Source: Bog-756 sp963835465 (GTDB lineage: Bacteria; Actinomycetota; Acidimicrobiia; Acidimicrobiales; RAAP-2). From it: a DNA stretch of 64,000 bases. Position 1 is the stretch's first letter; the number at the start of each line of letters is the position of its first letter. The DNA lies in assembly GCA_963835465.1 (NCBI GenBank), contig CAWIFR010000006.1:372001-436000 (forward strand). The letters are read 5' to 3'. Under the pieces are notes generated by a model. That model was given only the letters and a program-made list of their open reading frames with translations. It made no database searches and was not told the origin of the DNA. A program made the position numbers and the translations under genes. Positions 1 to 9,083 of the stretch are shown here, piece by piece.

Positions 1-18
1 TGACGGTGGCACCCGACC

Positions 19-927
19 TCAGTCGGGCGGTTGCACTCCGGCCAGCTCCTTGGCGGCCCGCTCGATGTCGGTCTGGTACTTCAGCAGGATATGCAGGGTG
101 TCCCGGGCCTGCTCCACGTCGATGGACTCCACTCCCAGCACCACCAGGGTGCGGGCCCAGTCCAGCGTCTCGGAGACCGACGGGTCCTTCTTCAGGTCGA
201 GGGTCCGGATGGACCGGACAATCCGGGCCACCTGGTCGGCCAGGGCCTGGCTGATGCCGGGCACCCGGGTCTCGATGATCAACCGCTCCCGCTCGAGCTG
301 GGGGTAGTCGATGTGCAGGTAGAGGCAGCGGCGCTTCAGGGCCTCGGACAGCTCACGGGTGTTGTTGGAGGTCAGGAAGACCAGCGGGATCTGGGTGGCC
401 CGTACCGTGCCCAGCTCGGGGATGGAGACCTGGTACTCCGAGAGGATCTCGAGCAGCAGGGCCTCGGTCTCCAGCTCCACCCGGTCCACCTCGTCCACCA
501 GCAGGACGACCGGCTCCGGCGAGCGGATGGCCTCCAGCAGGGGCCGGGCCAGCAGGAACTCCTCGGCGAAGATGTCCTCTTCCAGCTGCTCCCACGACTG
601 GCCGGAGTCGGCCTGGATGCGCAGGAGCTGCTTTTTGTAGTTCCACTCGTAGAGGGCCTTGGACTCGTCCAGGCCCTCGTAGCACTGGAGCCGGATGAGC
701 CGGCTCCCGGTCAGGCGGGCCACCGACTTGGCCAGCTCGGTCTTGCCGGTGCCGGCCGGACCCTCGACCAGGACCGGCTTGGCCAGCCGGTCGGCCAGGA
801 AGACCACGCCGGAGATGCCGTCGTCGGCCAGGTAGTCCACCCCGGCCAGGCCCTCCCGCACGGCGTCGATGGACTCGAAGCGCGGGGCGCCGGCCACCGG
901 GAACCCCGTGGTGATCTCCTGGCTCAT
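19..927 (-). CDS. MoxR-family AAA+ ATPase
   Basis: A 302-residue MoxR/CoxD-like AAA+ ATPase. These ATPases act as chaperones that, with a von Willebrand factor A partner, help assemble or activate metalloenzymes and envelope complexes. Walker A GPAGTGKT lies at residues 56-63 and Walker B VLLVDEVDRV at 141-150. A sensor-1 type FLTSNNTRELSEALKRR stretch follows. The ATG at 927 overlaps the proA stop by 4 bases (ATGA), so it is translationally coupled and ends the proline operon. The partner VWA gene would lie just beyond the window edge. A GTG near base 12 on this strand could be its start, but that cannot be judged here. The reading frame is intact, unlike its upstream neighbours. Confidence 0.9.
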   Translation of the reverse strand: MSQEITTGFPVAGAPRFESIDAVREGLAGVDYLADDGISGVVFLADRLAKPVLVEGPAGTGKTELAKSVARLTGSRLIRLQCYEGLDESKALYEWNYKKQLLRIQADSGQSWEQLEEDIFAEEFLLARPLLEAIRSPEPVVLLVDEVDRVELETEALLLEILSEYQVSIPELGTVRATQIPLVFLTSNNTRELSEALKRRCLYLHIDYPQLERERLIIETRVPGISQALADQVARIVRSIRTLDLKKDPSVSETLDWARTLVVLGVESIDVEQARDTLHILLKYQTDIERAAKELAGVQPPD

Positions 928-2181
928 GAACGCACCTGCCCCTCTCCGATGACGATGTACTTGACCGAGGTCAGTTCCCGCAGCCCCATGGGCCCGCGGG
1001 CATGGAGCTTCTGGGTGGAGATGCCGATCTCCGCACCCAGACCCAGCTCCTCGCCGTCGATGAAGCGGGTGGACGCATTGACCAGTACCGCAGCCGCGTC
1101 GACCTCGGCGGTGAACCGCTGGGCGGTGGCCAGATCGCCGGTGACGATGGCCTCGGAGTGGCCCGAGCTGAACCGGGCGATGTGGTCGATGGCCCCGTCG
1201 AGGTCGTCGACCACGGCCACGGTCAGGGTGGGGCCGAGGAACTCGGTGGCGAAGTCCTCGTCGGTGGCCGCCGCCACGTCGGGCAGCACGGCGCGGGTGC
1301 GCGGCGTCGCCCAGCAGCGTCACCCCGGCCAGCGCGGCCGCCATCCTGGGCAGGAAGGCGTCGGCCACCTCCCGGTGGACCAGCACGGTCTCGGCGGCGT
1401 TGCACACCCCCGGTCGCTGGGTCTTGGCGTTGACGACGATGGACTCCGCCATCGACAGGTCGGCGGCCTGGTCCACGTAGACATGGCAGTTGCCGGCGCC
1501 GTCGAGCACGTAGGGCACGGTGGCGTGCTCCAGCACCGAGGCCAGCAGCGAGGGTCCGCCCCGGGGGATCAGGCAGTCGATGTACCCGTCGAGCTGCATG
1601 AAGGCGACGGCCGACGGCGCGGCTGGTGTCCTCCACCAGGGTCACCGCGTCGACGGGGAGGCCGGCCTTGTCCAGCCCGTCCCGCAGGGCGCCGGCCACG
1701 GCCAGGTTGGAGGTGATGGCCGAGGACGAGCCCCGCAGCAGCACAGCGTTGCCGGCCTTCAGGCACAGGCCGGCGGCATCGCTGGTCACATTGGGCCGGT
1801 TCTCGTAGATGATCCCCACCACGCCGAGCGGGACCCGGACCCGCTCCACCCGCAGGCCGTTCGGCCGGACCCACCGCCGACGATCTCACCGACCGGGTCG
1901 GGTAGGGCGGCCACCGTGCGCAGGCCGGCGGCCATCGCCTCCACCCGGCCGGCGTCGAGTCGGAGCCGGTCGAGGGCGGTGGCGTCGGCGCCCGACTCCT
2001 CGGCCCGAGCCAGGTCGGCGCGCGTTGGCGTCAGGATGGCGCTCGACCCGCTCCTCCAAGAGGTCGGCGGACCGATGGAGGGCCTCGTTCCGGGCCGCCG
2101 ACGAGGCACGGGCCACCAGTCGGCTGGCCGCCTTGGCGCGCTGCCCGAGCCGGTCATGGGGGTGGATGGGCTGGTCGGCAC
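924..2181 (-). CDS. proA: Gamma-glutamyl phosphate reductase (frameshifted as read)
   Basis: ProA reduces gamma-glutamyl phosphate with NADPH to glutamate semialdehyde, the second step of proline synthesis. Recognisable pieces run in order across three frames: LGQRAKAASRL, ADLARAEESGADATALDRL, RVPLGVVGIIYENRPNVTSDA, GYIDCLIPRGG, NAKTQRPGVCNAAETVLVH with the catalytic Cys, and FLGPTLTVAVV up to LTSVKYIVIGEGQ. At least four or five single-base shifts are needed, near 1300, 1620, 1870, 2030 and 2160. The total span of about 419 codons equals a normal ProA, so nothing is missing. The GTG at 2181 is the only plausible start. Sequencing error is more likely than decay because proB and moxR remain in operon order. 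Confidence 0.88.
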
Positions 2182-2236
2182 CGTGTCAGCGTACTTGCCG
2201 GACCGCGCCGTCCCGGCGACTCGCCCAGGTCAGGCC

Positions 2237-3327
2237 CTACTCCAGCACCACCAGGTCGTCCCGGTGGACCACCTCGGGAGCCACGTCGTCGGGGAGCTCG
2301 TCGGTGCGCCGGCCCGCCCACTGGTCGACCACGGCGGCCGACTGGCCCACCAGACCCTTGGCGAACACCCGCCCGTCGGGGCCGGCGATCTCGACCGCGT
2401 CGTCGGCGGCGAACTGGCCCCGGGTGGCGACCACCCCGGCGGCCAGCAGGGATCGGCCTCGCTCCACCAGGGCCCGACGGGCCCCGGCGTCGACCACGAT
2501 GGTGCCCGACGCCCCCACGGCGAAGGCGATCCACAGCTTGCGGGCCGGCAGGCGCCGGTCGCGGGGCCGGAAGCGGGTACCCACCGCCGGGACCGACCCG
2601 AGCACCGCGGCCAGCACGCCGGGCCGGCCGGCGTCGGCGATCACCGCCTCCACCCCCGACCAGACGGCGATCTTGGCCGCCGCCAGCTTCGAGGCCATGC
2701 CCCCGCTGCCCGCCTCCGAGCCGGGGCCGCCGGCGAGCCGCTCGAGCTCGTGGTCGATCTCCACGACCTCCTCGATGAGCGAGCCACCGCGTCGGTGCGA
2801 CGCGGGTCCTCGGTGAGCAGTCCGGCGGTGTCGGTCAGCAGCACCAGCAGCTCGGCCCCGACCAGATGGGCCACCAGGGCGGCCAGGCGGTCGTTGTCCC
2901 CGAAGCGGATCTCCTCGTCGGCCACGGCGTCGTTCTCGTTGACCACCGGCACCACCCCCAGCTCGAGCAGTCGGCCGAGGGTCTGGCGGGCGTGCAGGTA
3001 CTGGCTGCGGTGGACGAAGTCGAGCGGGGCCAGCAGGACCTGGCCGGCAGTCAGGCCGTGGCGCTCGAGCGAGTCGCTCCACACCTGCATGAGCCGGTGC
3101 TGGCCCACGGCGGCCACCGCCTGGAGGGTGGCCAGGTCCGAGGGCCGGCGGCCGGTCTTGGGCCAGGGCCGCCCCAGCCCGCGGCGATGGCCCCCGAGGA
3201 CACCACCACCACCCGGCGGCCGCCGGCCCGGGCCTCCGCCACCTCGGCGGCCAGCTTGCTCGATGGCTCGGTGTCCACCCCGCCGGCGCCGGTGGTCGAC
3301 CGAGGAGGTGCCGATCTTGACCACCAC
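2237..3327 (-). CDS. proB: Glutamate 5-kinase (frameshifted as read)
   Basis: ProB phosphorylates glutamate, the first and normally feedback-inhibited step of proline synthesis. The N-terminus VVKIGTSSV, then VVVVSSGAIAAG, VVPVVNENDAV and FGDNDRLAALVA are the amino-acid kinase core. The last 100 or so residues form a PUA RNA-binding-like domain (GASGTIVVDAGARRAL and GVVATRGQF). Shifts are needed near 2785 and between about 3180 and 3290. The span corresponds to about 363 codons, which is full family length. The GTG at 3327 is the chosen start. The gene lies between obg and proA, the common actinobacterial order. Confidence 0.87.
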
Positions 3328-3360
3328 CGTTCCGGTGGCGGCCCCGGTCGCGCGCCGGGC

Positions 3361-4684
3361 TCACGACCGGCTTGCGGCGCGAGGCCGGTTGGCCGGTGAA
3401 CTCGGGCTGGTCGCGGTACCAGATGAAGGACAGCGCCCCGATGTGGACGACGTCGCCGTCCTGGGCCCCGGCCCGGGCCAGGGCCCGGTCGACGCCGATC
3501 CGGCGCAGGCGTCCCTGGACGTAGTCGGCGGCCTCGTCGGTGGTCAGGTCGTTGAGGGCCACGGCCCGCTCGGCCACCCGACCCACCACCCGGTACTCGC
3601 CCGGCCCGATTCGCTCCACGGCGAACCCCTCGGGCAGCGGGCCGGTGGATGACGATGGCCGCTCCTCCTCGGGCTCGACGGACGCGGGCCTCGGCGACCA
3701 GCTGGGTGAGCCGCCCGACCAGCTCGTCGATCCCCTGGCCGGTGACCGCCGAGATGACCAGGTCGGGGACGCAACGGGTCGCCCGCCTCCCCATCGGGCC
3801 GCTCCGACCCGCTCCCGACCATGTCGGCCTTGGAGCCGACCACCACCCGGGGCCGGTCGAGCAGGTCGGGCTGGTAGCGGCCGAGCTCGTCGAGGAGCAC
3901 CCGCAGCTGCTCGGCCGGGGCGATCCCGGTCACCGGGTCCAGCTCGACCAGCACCACCAGCACCCGGGCCCGGGTGATGTGGCGGAGGAACCGGTGGCCG
4001 AGGCCCTTGCCCTCGGCCGCCCCCTCCACCAGGCCGGGGATGTCGGCCACGGTGAAGTCGGACTCGTCGCCGGCCCGGACCACGCCCAGATGGGGCTCGA
4101 GGGTGGTGAAGGGGTAGTCGGCGATCTTGGGCTTGGCCGCCGAGATGCGCGAGATCAGGGTGCTCTTGCCCACGTTGGGCAGCCCGACCAGGGCCACGTC
4201 GGCCACCAGGGCCAGCTCGAGGTCGTACCACTGCTCGTGGCCCTTCTCCCCCTGCTCGGCGAAGGCCGGGGCCCGGCGCCGGTTGGTCAGGAAGCTGGCG
4301 TTGCCCCGGCCCCCCCGGCCCGCCCTCCCCGGCCAGCCACCGGTCGCCGGCACTGACCAGGTCGACCAGCAGGGCGCCGTCGGCGGCCCCGGGCCCGGGT
4401 CCCGACCGGCACCGGGACCTCGAGGTCGGCGCCCCGGGCCCCGTGCTTCTTCTTGCCGCCCGCCGTGGCCCCCGTCACCGCGCCCGGCGGTGGGGATGGT
4501 CGCGGAAGCCCAGGAGCGAGGACTGGTTGTGGCTGGCCACCAGCCACACGTTGCCGCCCCGGCCCCCGTCGCCGCCGTCGGGGCCGCCCTTGTCCACGTG
4601 GGCCTCCCGCCGGAAGGCGACCGCGCCGGCGCCGCCGTCACCGGCCTTGACGTGGAGTTGCGCCTCATCGACGAAGCCGGACAT
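3361..4684 (-). CDS. obg: GTPase Obg/CgtA (frameshifted as read)
   Basis: Obg is an essential GTPase for 50S ribosome maturation and stress signalling. The glycine-rich Obg fold is visible at the N-terminus (FVDEAQLHVKAGDGGAGAVAFRREAHV). The G domain follows, with P-loop GLPNVGKST, switch ADIPGLVEGAAEGKGLG and GSKAD. A C-terminal OCT domain ends with GDVVHIGALSFIWY. The pieces lie in three frames, with shifts near 4480, 4310, 3800 and 3660. A further one near the 3' end is needed to reach the TGA at 3361, so the 3' boundary is approximate. Full length would be about 440 residues, normal for actinobacteria. Confidence 0.88.
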
Positions 4685-4734
4685 GGGTCGATCCTACCGA
4701 CGGACCGTGCGCACGGCCCGGGCTGCGGCGCGGA

Positions 4735-5527
4735 TCAGGCCTCGACCAGGACGGTGCGGCGCAGGGTGGTCGACGGCGTCGGTGACCCCGAGGGACTCGG
4801 CCAGGCTCGTCGTAGCTGCCGTACTCGGCCCGCAGGGAGGCCAGGAACTCCTCCATGGTCTCGGGCAGCACCTGGAGGACGGCCGGGGCGTAGCGCATCG
4901 ACCTCCTCGACCGAGTCGGGGTACTCGGCCTTCAGCTGCTCGAGCAGGCGCTCCATGGCCGCGGCCGCTCAGGGCGTAGTCCGCCACGATGGTCTCGTCG
5001 GGCACCCCGAGGAAGGCCAGGACCAGTGCCGACAGCACGCCGGTGCGGTCCTTCCCGGCGCTGCAGTGGAAGACGGCGGGGAGGGAGTCCCCCGCGGCCA
5101 GGGCGGCGAACGCGCCGGTCAGGGCCGGGCGCCCTCGGTGACCATCTGCGCGTAGCGGGAGGCCACATAGGACGCCTCCCGCCACGACGGGCATCTCCTC
5201 GGTCGTCGGGAGGACGTCGAACAGGGGGAGGTCGACGTAGCGGACCGGGACCTCCGCCACCGGGAACCGCCCCCGCTGCTCGGCCTCGTCCACCGTCCGC
5301 AGGTCGATCACCGTGGCCACGCCGAGATCGATCAGCTGGCCGGCGGTCGGCCTCGGTCAGCTTGTGCAGGCCGTCGGCCCGGAACAGGCGCCGCCACCCG
5401 ATCTGGAGGCCGTCGGCCGTGCGGTAGCCGCCCAGGTCGCGGAAGTTGACGCACCCCTCGAAGGCCAGGGCCCGCTGCGGCTCGGCGGCGGGGCGGACCC
5501 GCCGTGCAGGGTGTCAGGGCCGGACAT
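4735..5527 (-). CDS. Tyrosine/serine phosphatase, Y_phosphatase3 type (frameshifted as read)
   Basis: Resembles the SIW14/PtpB-like protein tyrosine phosphatases of PF13350. The N-terminus carries the family's VNFRDLGGYRTADG-like opening and RLFRADGLHKL. The middle has VIDLRTVDEAE. The catalytic P-loop HCSAGKDRTG is intact and is followed by VLSALVLAFLGVPDE. The C-terminal tail SLGVTDAV..LRRTVLVEA ends at 4735. Several one-base shifts are needed (about 4800, 4900, 4970, 5140, 5190, 5350, 5500). The gene sits between rpmA and obg, which are usually adjacent, so it is an insertion into a conserved operon or a downstream co-transcribed gene. The substrate is unknown; phosphotyrosine, phosphoserine and phosphoinositide are all possible in this family. 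Confidence 0.75.
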
Positions 5528-5598
5528 GTCGGGCAGCGTACGCGAGCCCGGCGGTCGACCCCGCCGCGGTGACGTCAGTGACCGGCGCCGGCCGGGCG

Positions 5599-5853
5599 TC
5601 AGGCGCCGGTGACGACGTCGACCAGCTTGCGGCCCTTGCGGCTGGTGAACTGGACGGTGCCGTCGGCGAGGGCGAACAGCGTGTCGTCGCCGCCCAGGCC
5701 CACATTGAGGCCGGGGTGGAACTTGGTGCCCCGCTGGCGGACCAGGATGGCCCCGGCCCGCACCTCGGTGCCGCCGAAGGTCTTCACGCCCAGGCGCTGG
5801 GCGTTCGAGTCGCGTCCGTTGCGGGTGGAACCGCCACCTTTGGTCTTCGACAT
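5599..5853 (-). CDS. rpmA: 50S ribosomal protein L27
   Basis: An 84-residue L27. The N-terminal MSKTKGGGSTRNGRDSNAQRLGVK is the conserved tail that reaches the peptidyl transferase centre, and GxxIxRQRGTKFHPGxNVG follows. No N-terminal cleavage extension of the firmicute type is present. It lies 45 bases downstream of rplU on the same strand, the usual rplU-rpmA pair. The frame is intact. Confidence 0.97.
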   Translation of the reverse strand: MSKTKGGGSTRNGRDSNAQRLGVKTFGGTEVRAGAILVRQRGTKFHPGLNVGLGGDDTLFALADGTVQFTSRKGRKLVDVVTGA

Positions 5854-5898
5854 CCGACTGCTCCTTGTGTTCTCGATCGTTCCGGTCGAGCGGACGGC

Positions 5899-6213
5899 TC
5901 AGCCGGCGGCGCTGATCGCCGTGATGGCGATGGTCGAGTACCGCTGGCGGTGTCCCCACCGGGTGCTCTGGTTCGACTTGTTCTTGTAGGTGAAGCCCCG
6001 GACCTTGGGCCCGAGCTCCTCCCCGACCACCGTGGCGGTGACCGAGGTCCCGGCCAGCTGCGCCGGGGTGGCCAGCACGGTGTCGCCGTCGACCACCAGC
6101 ACCGGGGCGAAGGTCACCTCGGCGCCCGGGGACGCCCCGAGCAGCTCGACCCGGAGCGTCTGGCCCTCGGCCACCCGCTCCTGCTTTCCTCCGGTTTTGA
6201 TGACGGCGTACAT
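5899..6213 (-). CDS. rplU: 50S ribosomal protein L21
   Basis: A 104-residue L21, a 23S rRNA-binding protein. MYAVIKTGGKQERVAEG opens the protein and the C-terminal KVRGFTYKNKSNQSTRWGHRQRYS loop is the family signature. It follows rne by about 26 bases and precedes rpmA. An AGGAAAGCAGGAG Shine-Dalgarno region lies just inside the following codons of this strand's early gene and upstream spacing is normal. Intact. Confidence 0.96.
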   Translation of the reverse strand: MYAVIKTGGKQERVAEGQTLRVELLGASPGAEVTFAPVLVVDGDTVLATPAQLAGTSVTATVVGEELGPKVRGFTYKNKSNQSTRWGHRQRYSTIAITAISAAG

Positions 6214-6239
6214 AGGGATGCGACTCTACTACAGCCGGC

Positions 6240-8239
6240 TCAGAGCTCGGGATCGTCGAAGACGATGCCGCGGCCCCCGCAGACCTCGCAGGTGGTGGAC
6301 ATGGACTCGATCAGGCCCTCGGAGACCCGCTTGCGGGTCATCTCGACCAGGCCCAGCTCGGAGATGTCGAAGACCTGGGTCCGGGTCTTGTCCCGGGCCA
6401 GGGCCGACCGCAGGGCGGAGCCCACCTTGTCCCGGTTCTCCCGGATCTCCATGTCGATGAAGTCGATCACGATGATGCCCCCGATGTCCCGCAGTCGGAG
6501 CTGCCGGGCCACCTCCTCGGCCGCCTCCAGGTTGTTCCGGTAGACGGTCTCCTCGAGGTTGGTGGTCCCCACGTTCTTGCCGGTGTTGACGTCGATGACG
6601 GTCAGCGCCTCGGTGCGGTCGATGACCAGCGAGCCGCCCGAGGGCAGGTAGACCTTGCGGTCCAGCGCCTTGTGGAGCTGCTCGTGGACGTGGTAGCGCT
6701 CGAAGACGGGCAGGGCCTCGGCCTCGGGGTCGAAGTACTCGACCCGGTCGGCCAGCTCGGGGTTGACCGCCCCCACGTAGTCGCGGACCTGCTCGTAGAG
6801 GGCCAGGTCGTCGATGACCACGGCCCGGTACTCGCGGTTGAGCTCCTCGCGGATGACCCGCACGGCGATGGCCGGCTCGCGGTAGAGCAGGGCCGGGCCC
6901 TGGCCCTTGGTGGCCTGGGCGGCGATGCTCTCCCACTGCTCCACCAGACGGGCCACGTCGTTGCCCAGCTCCTCGGCACTGGCCCCGGCCGCCGCCGTGC
7001 GGACGATCAGCCCGTGCCCCTCGGGCCGGACGGCGTCGACGATGCGGCGCAGCCGCTTTCGCTCGCTGTCCTCCAGCCGCTTGGAGATGCCGTAGGCGGT
7101 GCTGTTGGGGACCAGCACCACGAACCGTCCCGGGAGGGAGACCTCCTGGGTCAGGCGGGCACCCTTGGCCCCGATGGGGTTCTTGGTGACCTGGCACAGG
7201 ATGGTCTGGCCCGGACGGAGCAGCTGCTCGATCGCGGGGCTGGCCCTTCGACGGCGACTCCACGTCGTCGCTCGTCGTAGCGGACGTCTCCGTGGTAGAG
7301 GACGGCGTTCTTCGGCGTACCGATGTCGATGAAGGCCGCCTCCATACCGGGCAGCACGTTCTGGACCCGACCCCGGTAGATGTTGCCGTCGATCTGGGTG
7401 GCGTCGTCGGAGGCCCGGGAGATGTAGTGCTCGACCAGGGTGCGGCCCTCGAGCAGGGCGATCTGGGTCATCTCGGGACGGACGTGCACACAGATCATGT
7501 AGCGACCGACGGCCTTGCCCCGCCGCTCCCGTCCGCCCCGTCGACCCTCGGTCTTCGGCGCCGGCCTCGGTACGCGGCTTGCCGCCCCCCGAGCCGTCGG
7601 CCGCAGCGCCGCCGGTCGCGGCCGAGACCCGCTCGGCGGTGGCCCTGTCACCGGAACCGCTGCGCGGAGCGGGAGCGCCCTCCCCCACCCGACCGACCCT
7701 GGCCCCGGCTCCCCGACGGGCCCCCGGAACGGGCACCCTCGCCCGACGGCTGTCCGGCCGTCGCGGTGCCGGTGGCCGGGCTGCCGGCCGCCTGCACCGG
7801 TGGCCGGGCCGGCCGGCTGTCACCGATCTTCGGACGCTCGGGCGGGGCGGGTACCCCACCCGCGCCGGTCGTCGTCGATGGGGCGACGGCAGCCGGCGGC
7901 GCCGGCGGCCTCGACCGGGGTCGAGGCCCCGTCCCCTGCACCCGCGGACTCGGCGGCCGACCCGGCCGGGCGGCCACGGCCCCGTCCACCCCGCGATCCC
8001 CGGCGACGGCGGTTCGTGCCCTCCCCGCCGCCAGTCCCCCCGTCGGGCCCGGTCGTCCCCGGCCGAGCCGGGCCGGACTCGGCGCCCGGGCTCAGTTCCT
8101 CACGGACAGTCTGGGCCGGGCCGGACGCCCCTCTGGATCCGGCCGACGAGGCCGGTGCTGACTGGTTTGCGGGCGCGGCCGACGATCCGGGCGATTCCGC
8201 CGGGACGTCCACCGGTTGCCCGGTTGCTCCATCTGACAT
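6240..8239 (-). CDS. rne: Ribonuclease E/G with Arg/Gly-rich N-terminal extension (frameshifted as read)
   Basis: An endoribonuclease of mRNA decay and rRNA processing. The catalytic part contains an S1 domain (THISRASDDATQIDGNIYRGRVQNVLPGMEAAFIDIG), RNase H-like and DNase I-like parts (VIDVNTGKNVG, GGIIVIDFIDM with the metal-binding Asp residues) and a Zn-link-like CEVCGGRG near the end. About 200 N-terminal residues before the S1 domain are low-complexity, acidic then Arg/Gly-rich (RRRRGSRGGRGRGRP). In actinobacteria the scaffold region sits at this end, unlike E. coli RNase E. Frame shifts occur near 7250, 7570 and 7900. The ATG at 8239 is the first start after the DUF2344 gene. L21 follows directly. 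Confidence 0.9.
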
Positions 8240-8260
8240 CGAATTCCCTTCCGATACTGC

Positions 8261-9082
8261 TCATGAGGCACGCTCGAGGGCGTGCACGGCGCGGTCGGCT
8301 GCGGCTGGGGCCCCCCGGCGTTCGAGGGGCTCCTCCCGTCGGCCGTCGCGCTCGATCCACTGTTGCGTTCTGCAGGCCCGGTCCAAGACCGGGACTCCCG
8401 CGCCCTCACCGTCGCCGGCGGGCGCTCCCTCCACTCCGTCCCCGGCCGGAGGGCCGGAGACAGCGATCAATCCCCTCACCAGTTCAATGGGCCGGACGCC
8501 GCGGGGCTGGCAGGCCAGTTCGGCCACGACGGCCACCGGCGAACCGGCGGCGCCGTCCGCACCGGGCTCGGGGGCCACCGCCAAGGACAGTACCGAGGGC
8601 CGCAGGTCGTCCTGCTCGTGGCGACCCTTCCGTTCCCGGGTGATGGTGACCATGTCCGCGGCCAGCAGCCGGGCCACCCGTTCGGCGAGGGCCGTGCGGG
8701 ACAGGCCGGCGAACCACATCGTCCACGAGCACGACGTCACCTGCTGCTGGAGGGAGCCGTCCCGGCGGTCCACCAGGGCCGCCTCCTCCACGTCGATGCC
8801 CTCGGGCAGCAGGCCGCTCATGCGGGCCGGCAGCCCGGCCAGGTCCACCCCGGCCGTCTCGGGCCGGGCCTCGTCGAGGACCACGTCGAGGTACTCGGCC
8901 AGCGACTCACACCCGGTGGGCAGGGCCAGACCGAAGCTGAGCTGGGGGCGGGGCGAGAACCCCTCGGTGTAGGCCAGGGGCAGCTCGGCCCGGCGCAGGG
9001 CCCGCTCCCACATGCGGGCGACATCGCGCTGACTGGTGAAGCGGATCTTGCCGAGCTTCACGAAGCGGAAGCGAATGCGCAT
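8261..9082 (-). CDS. DUF2344 / TIGR03936 radical SAM-linked protein
   Basis: A 273-residue protein beginning MRIRFRFVKLGKIRFTSQRDV, with YTEGFSPRPQLSFGLALPTG, the signature of the DUF2344 family. In many bacteria this domain is fused to, or encoded next to, a TIGR03960-type radical SAM protein. Here it starts one base after that gene's stop (TGAGATG), so the two are translationally coupled and probably act on one substrate, which is unknown. Recent proposals of a tRNA/rRNA or translation link for this pair rest on its neighbourhood, and its position directly upstream of rne fits. The last 60 residues are less conserved. The start was chosen by the SD-bearing overlap with the upstream stop. 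Confidence 0.85.
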   Translation of the reverse strand: MRIRFRFVKLGKIRFTSQRDVARMWERALRRAELPLAYTEGFSPRPQLSFGLALPTGCESLAEYLDVVLDEARPETAGVDLAGLPARMSGLLPEGIDVEEAALVDRRDGSLQQQVTSCSWTMWFAGLSRTALAERVARLLAADMVTITRERKGRHEQDDLRPSVLSLAVAPEPGADGAAGSPVAVVAELACQPRGVRPIELVRGLIAVSGPPAGDGVEGAPAGDGEGAGVPVLDRACRTQQWIERDGRREEPLERRGAPAAADRAVHALERAS

Positions 9083-9083
9083 C

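Noticed and set aside
31..3652. Long plus-strand open frames opposite moxR, proA, proB (and similar at 9273-11354, 11371-13245, 16729-18327)
   Set aside because: Their residues are rich in Gly, Val, His, Arg and Gln without family motifs, and they mirror GC-rich third positions of well-supported minus-strand genes.
924..4684. Reading proA, proB and obg as pseudogenes
   Set aside because: Every conserved block is present at full total length in successive frames, and the shifts fit base-call errors; loss of an essential GTPase is unlikely.
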